Below, in pieces: positions 15,377 to 24,663 of a stretch of DNA of 64,000 bases (position 1 is the first letter of the stretch; every line of letters begins with the position of its first letter). The notes beneath the pieces are model-generated. The model saw only the letters and a program-made list of their open reading frames with translations. It was not told the DNA's origin and did not search any database. Position numbers and translations under genes: made by a program. Source of the DNA: Flavobacterium sp. IB48. Its GTDB lineage: Bacteria; Bacteroidota; Bacteroidia; Flavobacteriales; Flavobacteriaceae. The stretch spans positions 1,546,372-1,610,371 of the forward strand of contig NZ_JAEFCA010000001.1 in assembly GCF_016405855.1 (NCBI RefSeq). Direction: 5' to 3'.

Positions 15377-18300
15377 TTAAAAATATGCACGGAGCTGAAC
15401 ATTTCCTGTATGAATGGTAGATCCAGTATCGCTTTTGCGTCCTTGATAATTTAAATTAACATCCAAAAAAGACGTAATGTTCTTTTGTAGAAGAAGTTTC
15501 CAAACCAAATTTGATCCTGCTTGAAGCCCTTCCAGCATCTGAAAACCTACTGACGAAAACTCGTTTCCATTAAATTTATTTTCATAAAAAGAAAATTCGC
15601 CATTTACGGTTACTTTCCTTTCACCTGCATAAGAAAAAGAAGTTCCGATTCTGTTTTGGTCCAAAGTTTCGAAATTTCCAATTTGGTTTTTCTTGCTTTG
15701 AAGTTCATAAAAGAAATCCAATTTGGTGTTTTTAGAAAATAAATAACTCACTTTGGGCGCCAATTGCCAACCTTGAATATCATAGTTTTTCTCTGTAAAA
15801 TCTTTAGAAACCAAATCGGTTTTTATGGTTTTGGTAAAGAAATTAAACAGCCAGCTTTTTTGATATAAATGTGTGTATTGAATTTGATGCGAATAATTCT
15901 GGACGTTTTGTGAGCCGATAGAAAGTAAACTTTTGCCTTTGTTTACCAAATAAGAATACGTGACAGAATGTTTTTGCTTGCCTCGATTGTAAAATAAACT
16001 GTTTCTAAAACTCGAATTCAGTCCTAAAATATTTTCTTCTGAGGAATTAAACGGATTAAGTTCTAGTTTTTCGCCTTCGCTTTTTACCTTTCGATCCATT
16101 ATAAAAGAAGTCTGATTATAGAAATAAGACAACAGTTTTTTGAAACCTTTTTCATTTTGCCACTGTAGCGGATTCAAGGTTAATGATTGCGAAAACTTGT
16201 TTTGATTGGTTTTAATATAAATTTGATTCGGCAAAAAGACTCTCACATATCTCGCTTGGTCTTGGTAAACGGCAATTTCAAACTCTTCCAATTCCTGAAT
16301 TCCGTTTCCGTTATAATCGTTCCAAGTGTAAACTCCTTGTCCAGTTGGAACTTCTACGTATGTAAATTCTTGTTGTGCAATAGTTCCAGAACTCGTTTCG
16401 TAAGTCGTTCCAATTTGCATGAGCTGATTAAAAAAACGATCATTGTATAAAATCCTTGAATTTAATGACGGTTCATTCTGTCTGGATTCATCTGTAAAAT
16501 CTAAATTTCGATAACTCGCATAAACCGCTAAATCGGTTTTTTTGTTCTGAATCAATTTGGACTTTAAATAATAAGTCTGTGAATTATTAACATGTTGCAA
16601 TAATCCGTTTTGCAAACTATCGTTGCGTCTTTGGAGAAAACCAACTTCCACGAAAACTTTAGTGCTGTCGCCACGTCCTGTAAAAAATCCATATTCTGAA
16701 AATCTTTGGCTTAACGCCGAAAACTGATTGGTGATTTTATCTTTTTGTTGATTGTCTTCTAGTTGCATACTTCCTCCAACCCAATTTTTGCCAAAATGAT
16801 ATTTGGTTCTAGTTTGGTTTCTAATGAATTTTGAAGTCGAAGATGTAGCATCAGTATTAAGGAAACTTCCGCTGTTCTCAACTGTCCAATTTTTCAATTT
16901 GAATAAAGCATTTGTCGTATGTCTAACGCCAGAATAGCTTTCGCTAAAATCCAATTTTTCGAATTGATATGTCAATAAACCAATATTTGAAGTTTTATTT
17001 TTAGAGAATAAATCAAAATTTAAACCTGTAACCAAAAGACTTTGATTGCCCAAAAGTGTTCCCGTTAAATTCCAATCGCGATTAAACTCAATATTATACA
17101 AACGCTCAACCGATTTAAAATTTTGCTGCACGTATTGATAATTCGCGAAAGCATCTAAACTCCAACTTTTAGAGAAAAGACGTTTTTTAAGATTGGTTTT
17201 AAAAGCAATTCCTTCGTTATTAGAATCATCAATATCAGAAAATAAATTTTGGTCATTGTTGCTTACAGCCAATTCAAAGTCAACCAATGTTTTCTCATTA
17301 GGATTGTACTTTCCTAAAAATGTTGCCACTTGTAGTTTTATTGGCGCAACAAGCTGTACGATTGGTTCGTAATTTCCTTGAAGAACACCGTTTATTGGTT
17401 CGACATATTGATAAATACGCTCAACAGAATTATTGTTCTGAATAATATAATTTCCTGCATTTGCACCAACTTGACTAAACCTAACGTTATACAAAACATC
17501 CGCCGGATTGTTAGAATATTCATAAACTTCGACCGAATTGACGAGTATTTTTTTGTATAAAATTTTATTGTCGGCATAAGTATCTTCATAAGCAGAAGGT
17601 GCTTTCATCAAATTGACATCATCGCCCGCCTGACTCAAAATCTGAACTTGTTCTGGAGATAGATTTTGCTGTAAAGGCTGATTTTTCATGTCATTTTCTG
17701 AATATAAATAACCGCCAAAACTCCAATTTTTATTTTCGTGAGTTGCACCAGCGTAAGTGACTAATCGGTTGTAATTTCGTTCAGAATATTGGTATTCGAC
17801 ATTGATACGCATTTCGGAAGTAATGGTAAAAAGCGAAGTAAAGACAATTTCTCCAGCATTATAATCAATCACATAATCATTGTTTTCTCCTCTTTTTAAT
17901 AAAACGCCATTTACATAAACTCGCTCCGAACCCGAAATTACCAAAACATACAATTCGCCATTCTGACCTTTTAATTTATACGGACCTTGATTTCCTTCTT
18001 GACCTGTAAAAGTACTTTTGGCATATTGGCCTTTTACAAAAGCGACCGAAGCAAAAACATTAGTTTTGCTTGTTTCGGTATCAAAATCAAAGTTGGCAGA
18101 AAGTCCTTGAACTTTTTTATTGAAACTTAAAAATTGTGTTTTTCTATTTTCTAAAAAAACATCGCCGGCGCGAATGTTCCAATCATTGCTGAATAGTTCA
18201 ATGAAAATATTATCAAACTGATCCAGTTTTTGCGAATAACCGCCATCTTGCAACGGAATATTATTGTCTTGGAGTGAAGCTCTTAAACTTACCTTATCTG

Positions 18301-18811
18301 AAAGTTTTCCTGTAATTTGTAAATCTAAATTGGAGTTTAAAACTGTACTCTGATTATTGCCAATTGTAACACCGCGGGTAATACTTCCAGAAGTTTCTAG
18401 ACCGTCAAAAGGTGTTACTTTTTTGCCATTTGAGTTATTATCTATTCGGTAAAGTTTTTCTGTTCCGACATCGCCACTTACAATCTGATCCGATTTATAA
18501 AGACTGTATTCTTTGGTTAAGAAATCGGGATAATTAAGATAGTTGACAATTAAAGTATCTGAAACCGATGGATATTTTTCATTTAAAAGCAAATATCCTT
18601 TTTGAAAATCGACTTTATAAAAAGTTGAATCGATCGGTTCGTTTTTAGTATTTAGAATTTGAAAAAATCCAGAGTTGATGGCTACTTTTTCAAGCCGAAT
18701 AGTATCTTTTGAAACAATTACTTTTTTTGTTTTGTACAGTGATTCGGTTTCTTGAGCCTGAAGCGCAGAAAACCAGAAGAAAACCGTCAAAAACAGTAAT
18801 TTTTTCAACAT
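15377..18811 (-). CDS. Very large SprA-like outer-membrane beta-barrel protein
   Basis: An 1144-residue outer-membrane protein of unknown function. It has a signal peptide (1-20, ending ALQAQ) and an N-terminal domain of about 100 residues. Residues 142-206 (GSITRGVTIGNNQ, then LNSNLDLQITGKLSDKVSL, then DNNIPLQ and FDNIFIEL) resemble, from memory, the conserved N-terminal region of the T9SS translocon protein SprA. The remainder is rich in alternating aromatic and polar strands and ends with Phe. A DYNGNGIQELEEFE calcium-loop-like motif lies near residue 834. It is half the size of SprA, so I read it as a related but separate barrel family. Monocistronic, ATG start. Confidence 0.75.
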   Translation of the reverse strand: MLKKLLFLTVFFWFSALQAQETESLYKTKKVIVSKDTIRLEKVAINSGFFQILNTKNEPIDSTFYKVDFQKGYLLLNEKYPSVSDTLIVNYLNYPDFLTKEYSLYKSDQIVSGDVGTEKLYRIDNNSNGKKVTPFDGLETSGSITRGVTIGNNQSTVLNSNLDLQITGKLSDKVSLRASLQDNNIPLQDGGYSQKLDQFDNIFIELFSNDWNIRAGDVFLENRKTQFLSFNKKVQGLSANFDFDTETSKTNVFASVAFVKGQYAKSTFTGQEGNQGPYKLKGQNGELYVLVISGSERVYVNGVLLKRGENNDYVIDYNAGEIVFTSLFTITSEMRINVEYQYSERNYNRLVTYAGATHENKNWSFGGYLYSENDMKNQPLQQNLSPEQVQILSQAGDDVNLMKAPSAYEDTYADNKILYKKILVNSVEVYEYSNNPADVLYNVRFSQVGANAGNYIIQNNNSVERIYQYVEPINGVLQGNYEPIVQLVAPIKLQVATFLGKYNPNEKTLVDFELAVSNNDQNLFSDIDDSNNEGIAFKTNLKKRLFSKSWSLDAFANYQYVQQNFKSVERLYNIEFNRDWNLTGTLLGNQSLLVTGLNFDLFSKNKTSNIGLLTYQFEKLDFSESYSGVRHTTNALFKLKNWTVENSGSFLNTDATSSTSKFIRNQTRTKYHFGKNWVGGSMQLEDNQQKDKITNQFSALSQRFSEYGFFTGRGDSTKVFVEVGFLQRRNDSLQNGLLQHVNNSQTYYLKSKLIQNKKTDLAVYASYRNLDFTDESRQNEPSLNSRILYNDRFFNQLMQIGTTYETSSGTIAQQEFTYVEVPTGQGVYTWNDYNGNGIQELEEFEIAVYQDQARYVRVFLPNQIYIKTNQNKFSQSLTLNPLQWQNEKGFKKLLSYFYNQTSFIMDRKVKSEGEKLELNPFNSSEENILGLNSSFRNSLFYNRGKQKHSVTYSYLVNKGKSLLSIGSQNVQNYSHQIQYTHLYQKSWLFNFFTKTIKTDLVSKDFTEKNYDIQGWQLAPKVSYLFSKNTKLDFFYELQSKKNQIGNFETLDQNRIGTSFSYAGERKVTVNGEFSFYENKFNGNEFSSVGFQMLEGLQAGSNLVWKLLLQKNITSFLDVNLNYQGRKSDTGSTIHTGNVQLRAYF

Positions 18812-18909
18812 AAATACTTTAACTCTAAAAAGTCAAAAGTAGTATTTATAATTGGGAATTGTTGTGTCGGAAAATGTAGTTTTAGAGATGAGAAAAGAAG
18901 CGCCAATTC

Positions 18910-19137
18910 TTATTTTGCATATTTAATGAAAAGTAGAATTATTAAGGCTAAAAACGCGATAATTACAATAAAAATAGGATTTGCGTAATTGGCATGCCAT
19001 CCAAATTCCTTTATTCGTTTTGGAAAATAAGATCTTTTATCTTTCGGATTATAATAAAACATTCCCCAAATCCAATTATTGGGGTCATTTTCCCATCGGT
19101 TTTTAGTTTCTTCGCTTGGGTCGTTAATGTTTTTCAT
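18910..19137 (-). CDS. DUF5808-type small membrane protein (copy A)
   Basis: A 75-residue protein whose soluble N-terminal part carries NDPNNWIWGMFYYNPKD, a PKRIKEFGWHANYANP stretch and then one transmembrane helix (about 53-72). The Trp/Tyr/Asn-rich motif matches what I recall of DUF5808. A clear paralogue lies at 22668-22892; the two share WGMFYYNPKD. The genes between them are an AraC regulator and an outer-membrane barrel on the other strand. Function unknown. Confidence 0.75.
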   Translation of the reverse strand: MKNINDPSEETKNRWENDPNNWIWGMFYYNPKDKRSYFPKRIKEFGWHANYANPIFIVIIAFLALIILLFIKYAK

Positions 19138-19197
19138 AATTTTTGGAATTATTTGGCTATTATAAAGTTAATTAATTTCCATTTAAAAATAATATTT

Positions 19198-19205
19198 TAG
19201 CTTTG
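19198..19205 (+). promoter_or_regulatory. -7 element of the AraC-type gene
   Basis: TAGCTTTG matches TAnnTTTG and lies 24 nt before the ATG. No clear -33 TTTG. Confidence 0.4.
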
Positions 19206-19229
19206 TTTAGGATATAATCAATTTAAATT

Positions 19230-20288
19230 ATGGATACTAGTAAAGAACTTTTATTCTTTTTTAGTGCTTTGGGAGCTTTCAATGGAATTATTCTCGGGAT
19301 TTATTTTTTCTTTTTTACCAAGAAAAAATACCTGACGAATTATTTTTTGGGTGCGCTTTTATTTGCGCTAAGTATTCGAATTGCAAAATCTGTATTTGTT
19401 TATTTTCATCCAGAATTGCCAAAAATGTATCTCCAATTCGGACTTACAGCTTGTTTTTTTATCGGGCCATGTTTGTATTATTTCATCAAATCGGCAGTAG
19501 ATGAAGTACAGATTATGCCCAAATCATGGAAATTTATATTGGCATTTTGGGGAACTTTAATCATTGCTGTTGGTATTTTGTATCCGTATGAAGTATATCC
19601 GAAATTTTGGAGTGGCTATTTTATAAGAATCATTTATTTTCAGTGGTTTGTTTACATTGCATTTGCTGGCTACGAACTTCGCGGTGTGCTGAAAAAAATC
19701 TTGAACAGAAAAGAAAAAAATACTCCAGCCGAAATATGGTTTTCAATGCTTTATTTTGGGAATTTTCTCTTATTCCTATTTTATTTCTTGGCTATTATGG
19801 GAGCTTCTGCAGCAACTTACATAAGCGGTGCAGTGGTTTTTTCATTTATTTTATATTTAGGAATTTCGATTCTTTTGTACAGAAAAAAAACAGACGATTT
19901 ATTTTTATTAAATGGAAAGATTTCCAATAAAAAAATAGAGGCAACAGAAGCAACAATATGGTTAGAAAAACTAGAAAATGCGATGTTTGAAAAAAGTTTG
20001 TATAAAAATCCAAACTTAACGCTTCAAGATTTGTCTAAAGAAATTAATATTTCAAGTCATCAGCTATCGCAGTTTTTGAATAACAATTTAGGAAAGAATT
20101 TTACCAGTTTTGTAAACGAATTTAGAATCAATGAAGCTTGTAGAATAATTACTTCTACAGATAAATTAACACTAGAATCTGTTGGTTACGATGTTGGTTT
20201 TAATTCTAAATCGACCTTTTTTGCCGCTTTCAAAAAACATACTGGTACAACGCCTCTTAATTACCAAATTCAGGCTTTGCAGTCATGA
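19230..20288 (+). CDS. AraC-family regulator with N-terminal multi-pass membrane domain
   Basis: A 352-residue protein with about seven hydrophobic helices in its first 215 residues, then a linker and a C-terminal AraC double helix-turn-helix (about 255-350: LSKEINISSHQLSQFLNNNLGKNF and VGYDVGFNSKSTFFAAFKKHTGTTPLNYQ). The layout suggests a membrane-bound transcription regulator sensing something at or in the membrane. The outer-membrane barrel gene 116 nt downstream on the same strand is the obvious candidate target. Start ATG 19230. The gap to the next gene has two small hairpins (for example GACTTTT...AAAAGTC) but no clear terminator. Confidence 0.88.
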   Translation: MDTSKELLFFFSALGAFNGIILGIYFFFFTKKKYLTNYFLGALLFALSIRIAKSVFVYFHPELPKMYLQFGLTACFFIGPCLYYFIKSAVDEVQIMPKSWKFILAFWGTLIIAVGILYPYEVYPKFWSGYFIRIIYFQWFVYIAFAGYELRGVLKKILNRKEKNTPAEIWFSMLYFGNFLLFLFYFLAIMGASAATYISGAVVFSFILYLGISILLYRKKTDDLFLLNGKISNKKIEATEATIWLEKLENAMFEKSLYKNPNLTLQDLSKEINISSHQLSQFLNNNLGKNFTSFVNEFRINEACRIITSTDKLTLESVGYDVGFNSKSTFFAAFKKHTGTTPLNYQIQALQS

Positions 20289-20404
20289 AATAGAGTGTGA
20301 ATTTATAAATTCGTACTCCCGATTTCGCTTTTTACAATCTCATTTATTGATTTTCGGATGACTTTTGTTTCAAATAAAAGTCAAACCTTTAATTATTAAA
20401 GTTT

Positions 20405-22663
20405 ATGAGATTTCTAAAATTGGTTATCCTTTATGTTTTTTTTCTGATTTTTTCATCAATAGAAATAAAAGCGCAACGCATAAAAAATGTTAAAGATAAA
20501 AGCTATTATAGTGATGATGTAATCCTTGGGAAAAAACTATTAAAGTCTGCTCAAGATACTATAATTGTTAAAGAAAAGGAGAAAGAGAAAGAAAAAGAGC
20601 AAAATGAGTTAAATGAAGTAGTTATAAAAAATCAGACTTCATTGCTAAAATACAGATCAAACGGAAATATTGATGTCAACGTAAACGGAACTGTTCTGGC
20701 AACAAGCAGTTCGGTAAGCGAATTGCTTGGAAGAGTGTCCAATGTTGTGGTTGCCGACGGAGAAATCAGCGTTGTTGGAAAAGGTGAAGCCATTATTTAT
20801 CTCAACGGAGTTTTGATAAATTATGAGCGCTTTGCAGCAATTCCGGTTTCGCAGATTCAAAAGATTGAAGTCATTTCCAATCCTTCTGCTAGATACGATG
20901 CAGAAGGAAAAGCGGTTATCAATATTATTACCAAACAAAACATTGAAAGTGGCATGATGGGCGCTGTCAATCAGCACGTCACAATTTCTAAATTTGGAGG
21001 AACGCTTTATAACACGCTTTTAGATTTTAATTATTCTAAAGGAAAATTTTCTTTTGTAACCAATTACGGTTTGCAGTTAGGAAGAAATCGCGAATTGCTG
21101 TACACAACGAGAACGCGTCCAGATCCTGATGATTTTATGAAATCGGAATTGGCAACCGACTGGAAAAGGAGATTTAATAATTTTTCTAATTTCGGATTCG
21201 GACTTCAGTATACTTTTTCTCCAAACAACTATATTTCATTGGCTTATAGTGGCAATGTGAATGATTTGGGCGGAATTACAGAAAGTAGAAATTCTATAAC
21301 CAACAATTCAGGAAAAAGTTTTTATGCCACAGATGTTGACCGAAATGATGTTTTATTAAATCAGTTCATCAATTTGAATTATAATTTGACAACCAGCAAA
21401 GGCTCAACACTATTTATTGGATCGCAATTTTCAAATTACAATCAAACTATAAGAGATTTTATCGATGAAAATAGTGAGATTGAGGAAACAAATGCCGAAA
21501 GATATTTAAAGAATAATGTTGGGAGCCGAATTAATATAATTGCAGTTCAAGCCGATTATTCGAAGAAAATAAATGAAAAAACAAAATTAGAAATAGGAGC
21601 AAAGTTTAGTCGCGCGACGATAAACTCAGGAACAGATTTTTTGATTTCTGATGATGAAATAAATTTTGAGCTAGACGATGAGCTTTCGAGTGATTTTGAA
21701 TACAATGAAAAAATTGCTGCTGCGTACTTAAATTATATCGGGACATTGAATGAAAAGGTTAATTTTTCGCTTGGTGTAAGAGGAGAAAAAACAAGTTATG
21801 ATTTGTTTACAGATGCCAACGGAACTCAGAAATTTGATAAATCGTACAGCAATTTTTTTCCAAATGCACTTTTAAATTTTAATCTTTCAGAAGATTGGAA
21901 AGGGCATTTTTCATATGTTTCCAGAATTACAAGACCTAGATATCAGGCTTTAAATCCGTATGTAATTTATCAAGATCCTTTTACGACGATTGAAGGAAAT
22001 CCGAATTTGCTTCCAGAAAAAACACATGCTTTTGAAATAGGTATGATGTACAAAAAGTTCGATTTTAAAGTTGGGTACACTTATAAAATTGATCCCATTT
22101 CGGCAGCCGCTTTACGCGGAGACACGCCAAATAGCTATATTTTAAGGGCATTGAATCTCGAAAAAGGACATACTTTTTTCGCCTCACTTTCTAGAGCTTT
22201 CAATATTAAATGGTGGAATTCTGTTAATACAGCTAGCATTACATGGCAGAAATCGGTAGATAATTTTTATGCATTTGCTTTTAGTCCTGTAGAGCCTCAA
22301 ATTTATTTATATACTAATAATACATTTACGATTCTTAAACTTTTTAAACTCCAACTTTTGGCTTGGTATTTAAGTGATAGAAGCTATGGGTTAGGAAACG
22401 AAAATGGCCGTTCGACTATAACTTTAGGAATAGAGAGAAACTTTTTTAAAGATGCATTAAAACTCAATTTTACAGCAAACGACATCTTTCATAAGTTTAT
22501 GGTTTCTGGCGATTATAATGTCGGACAAACGCAAATTTATTATCATCGAACGTATAGTACAGATTATTTTAAACTAATTGCAACATACAATTTCGGAGAT
22601 TCAAAAAAGACAACGTATAAAAAAACAGAAGTTGAACAGTCAGAAAATAGTAGGACGAGGTAA
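20405..22663 (+). CDS. Outer-membrane beta-barrel / TonB-receptor-like protein
   Basis: A 752-residue protein with a signal peptide (about 1-24, ending EIKAQ), a Lys/Glu repeat spacer (KEKEKEKEKEQNE, about residues 58-70), a plug domain (about 72-180, LNEVVIKNQ...VIYLNGVLI-type sequence with SARYDAEGKAVINIITK) and a barrel of the 'outer membrane protein beta-barrel family'. It lacks the usual carboxypeptidase-like N-terminal domain, and the barrel is followed by a short charged tail instead of a terminal Phe. It is probably controlled by the AraC gene just upstream. The substrate is unknown. Confidence 0.85.
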   Translation: MRFLKLVILYVFFLIFSSIEIKAQRIKNVKDKSYYSDDVILGKKLLKSAQDTIIVKEKEKEKEKEQNELNEVVIKNQTSLLKYRSNGNIDVNVNGTVLATSSSVSELLGRVSNVVVADGEISVVGKGEAIIYLNGVLINYERFAAIPVSQIQKIEVISNPSARYDAEGKAVINIITKQNIESGMMGAVNQHVTISKFGGTLYNTLLDFNYSKGKFSFVTNYGLQLGRNRELLYTTRTRPDPDDFMKSELATDWKRRFNNFSNFGFGLQYTFSPNNYISLAYSGNVNDLGGITESRNSITNNSGKSFYATDVDRNDVLLNQFINLNYNLTTSKGSTLFIGSQFSNYNQTIRDFIDENSEIEETNAERYLKNNVGSRINIIAVQADYSKKINEKTKLEIGAKFSRATINSGTDFLISDDEINFELDDELSSDFEYNEKIAAAYLNYIGTLNEKVNFSLGVRGEKTSYDLFTDANGTQKFDKSYSNFFPNALLNFNLSEDWKGHFSYVSRITRPRYQALNPYVIYQDPFTTIEGNPNLLPEKTHAFEIGMMYKKFDFKVGYTYKIDPISAAALRGDTPNSYILRALNLEKGHTFFASLSRAFNIKWWNSVNTASITWQKSVDNFYAFAFSPVEPQIYLYTNNTFTILKLFKLQLLAWYLSDRSYGLGNENGRSTITLGIERNFFKDALKLNFTANDIFHKFMVSGDYNVGQTQIYYHRTYSTDYFKLIATYNFGDSKKTTYKKTEVEQSENSRTR

Positions 22664-22667
22664 TATA

Positions 22668-22892
22668 TTATTTGATGCTTTCTGATAAAATCATTAAAAC
22701 AAGAATAAGCACAGCGCAAAGAAAAACCGAATTAGGATTTGCAAAATTAATAGTCCATCCTAGTCCTTTAATTTTCTTTGGAGGAAACATTCTTGCATCT
22801 TTTGGGTTATAGTAAAACATTCCCCAAACCCAATTATCGGGATCGTTATGCCAACTGTTTTTTTCTTCCTCGGTGGGCTTTTGATTTTCCAT
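22668..22892 (-). CDS. DUF5808-type small membrane protein (copy B)
   Basis: A 74-residue paralogue of 18910-19137: NDPDNWVWGMFYYNPKDARM, then PKKIKGLGWTINFANP and one C-terminal transmembrane helix. Its stop lies 4 nt from the stop of the convergent outer-membrane gene. It starts 2 nt after the stop of the upstream small membrane protein gene, so the two are almost certainly cotranscribed. Confidence 0.75.
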   Translation of the reverse strand: MENQKPTEEEKNSWHNDPDNWVWGMFYYNPKDARMFPPKKIKGLGWTINFANPNSVFLCAVLILVLMILSESIK

Positions 22893-22894
22893 CG

Positions 22895-23185
22895 TTAAGA
22901 ATTATTGGGAATACTGCTATTGCTTGTTCGCTTTTCCTTTTTTAACTGTATGTAACTGATGAGAATTGCAAGTGTAGATAAAAAAGGCCCAATTACCAAT
23001 CTAAAATCAGAGTAAGAGATGTCTTTTATTTCTTTTGTAAGCAGCGGACTTAAAGTTATGCCAATGTATAAAACATCAAAGATAATAATAGTGAATAAAA
23101 TGTTTTTTCTGCTCATTTTGAGTTCTTTAGTAGGAAGAGTAAATGTAATCAAAAAATAGAGAAAAAACAGAGAAAATTCTTTCAT
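22895..23185 (-). CDS. Small membrane protein, unknown function
   Basis: A 96-residue protein with about three hydrophobic segments (2-18, 28-46 and 64-82) and a basic, Ser/Asn-rich end. I do not recognise it. An internal Met at residue 24 (MSRKNILF) is an alternative start. The tight 2-nt junction with the downstream DUF5808 gene argues that it is real and forms a two-gene operon with it. Confidence 0.6.
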   Translation of the reverse strand: MKEFSLFFLYFLITFTLPTKELKMSRKNILFTIIIFDVLYIGITLSPLLTKEIKDISYSDFRLVIGPFLSTLAILISYIQLKKEKRTSNSSIPNNS

Positions 23186-23187
23186 AA

Positions 23188-23219
23188 TAAAAAAGGCCTC
23201 ACTTAATCAGTGAAGCCTT
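23188..23219 (-). terminator. Intrinsic terminator after aspartate kinase
   Basis: An 11-pair stem with one mismatch (23193-23203 with 23209-23219); the minus strand then reads into TTTTTT. It sits directly upstream of the next gene's ATG. Confidence 0.75.
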
Positions 23220-23264
23220 ATCAATAATTTTTGAATTGAAATAATTACCTTTTATAAAGCAATA

Positions 23265-24524
23265 TTAGTTTAATTCTTTAGTCACAATTTGCATTGTTTC
23301 GCGGCTAACTTGTTTCAATAAAACCTCTTTGTTAGCTTCAACAGTTTGCGCAGCCTCTTCTGTAAAGTGACGGATTGTATATAAAGTTACATTTTCGCTG
23401 TATTCTACTTTGAATTTTTTAGAAAGAATAGCATTCAATTCTGGGAAATTTCCAAATTTATCTTCCACACAAACAGAGAAACTAATTGCAGAGTTCTGAA
23501 TCAAGTTTACTTTGATTTTAAATTCGTGGAATAGACCAAAAATCTCACTGATGTTTTCTTCCATAATGAAAGAGAAATCAATTGATGAAAGTGAAATTAA
23601 AAGCTGTTCTCTTTTTACGATAAAACATGGATATTGCGGTTCCAAATCAACTCCTTTAGAAACACAAGTTCCTTTTAATAACGGGTTGATAAAAGATTTT
23701 ACGTACAACGGAATTTCTTTTTTCTGTAAGGGCTGTAATGTTTTTGGGTGAATAACCGTTGCTCCGTAAAAAGCTAATTCGATTGCTTCGCGGTATGAAA
23801 TCTGGTTTAACAAACTTGCATTTTCAAAATAACGCGGATCGGCATTCATAACTCCAGGAACGTCTTTCCAGATTGTTACACTTTCTGCATTTAAGCAGTA
23901 AGCAAAAATTCCAGCAGTATAATCAGAACCTTCACGGCCAAGAGTCGTTGTGAAATTATTTTCATCAGCACCTAAGAAACCTTGTGTAATATTTAATTGT
24001 TTTCTAGGTACATTTTTACTGATGTTTTGTTGCGTAGTTTCCCAATCAACTTCTGCATCTCTATAATTTGCATTCGTTTTAATGAAATTGCGAACATCAA
24101 GCCATTGCGTTTGAATTCCTCTGAAATTCATATAATGGCTTAAGATATTAGTCGAAATCAATTCACCAAAACTTACCACTTGATCGTAAACAAAGTTGTA
24201 ATTTGGAGATTTATTATGAGCTAAAAAGTATTCCAACTCAGCAAACTGTGCATTTACAGCATTGAAAACGGAATGATTTTCATCTTCAAACAAATCTAAT
24301 AAGATCTGATTGTGGTATTTTTTAATTTCTTGTACAGAAGCATTTAATTCTGTCGATTTTTCAAAGTAATTCTTGATTACAACTTCAAGAGCATTTGTTG
24401 TTTTTCCCATAGCTGAAACTACAAGAATCACATCTTCATAACCTACTTTCTGTAAAACGTCATATACGTTTTTAATTCCATCTGCATCTTTTACCGATGC
24501 ACCACCAAATTTAAATACTCTCAT
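23265..24524 (-). CDS. lysC: Aspartate kinase
   Basis: Phosphorylates L-aspartate, the first step to lysine, threonine, methionine and isoleucine. The 419-residue monofunctional enzyme opens with the kinase motif VFKFGGASVKD. It contains the GREGSDYTAGIFAYCLNA catalytic-regulatory segment and WKDVPGVMNADPR, and ends in ACT regulatory domains (about 300-410), so feedback control by an end product is likely. There is no fused homoserine dehydrogenase. The isozyme class (LysC, ThrA or MetL type) cannot be told, so the symbol is a convention. It has an ATG start and is the last of two minus-strand genes here. Confidence 0.92.
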   Translation of the reverse strand: MRVFKFGGASVKDADGIKNVYDVLQKVGYEDVILVVSAMGKTTNALEVVIKNYFEKSTELNASVQEIKKYHNQILLDLFEDENHSVFNAVNAQFAELEYFLAHNKSPNYNFVYDQVVSFGELISTNILSHYMNFRGIQTQWLDVRNFIKTNANYRDAEVDWETTQQNISKNVPRKQLNITQGFLGADENNFTTTLGREGSDYTAGIFAYCLNAESVTIWKDVPGVMNADPRYFENASLLNQISYREAIELAFYGATVIHPKTLQPLQKKEIPLYVKSFINPLLKGTCVSKGVDLEPQYPCFIVKREQLLISLSSIDFSFIMEENISEIFGLFHEFKIKVNLIQNSAISFSVCVEDKFGNFPELNAILSKKFKVEYSENVTLYTIRHFTEEAAQTVEANKEVLLKQVSRETMQIVTKELN

Positions 24525-24592
24525 TTTTTAATTAATAGATTTTTAGATTTTAGATTTCAGATTCAAACAGAAACCTAGTATTTTGTTTTTTC

Positions 24593-24653
24593 TGCCACTA
24601 ATTCCGCAAATTTCCACAAATTTAATTCGTGCTAATTCGTGAAATTAGTGGCA
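24593..24653. repeat. Inverted repeat TGCCACTAATT
   Basis: Perfect 11-nt arms (24593-24603 and 24643-24653) with CGTGCTAATTCGTG in the loop. It belongs to the family of 'GCCAC(G/T)AATT' repeats also found at 38741 and 61021. Confidence 0.5.
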
Positions 24654-24663
24654 AACTATTTTT

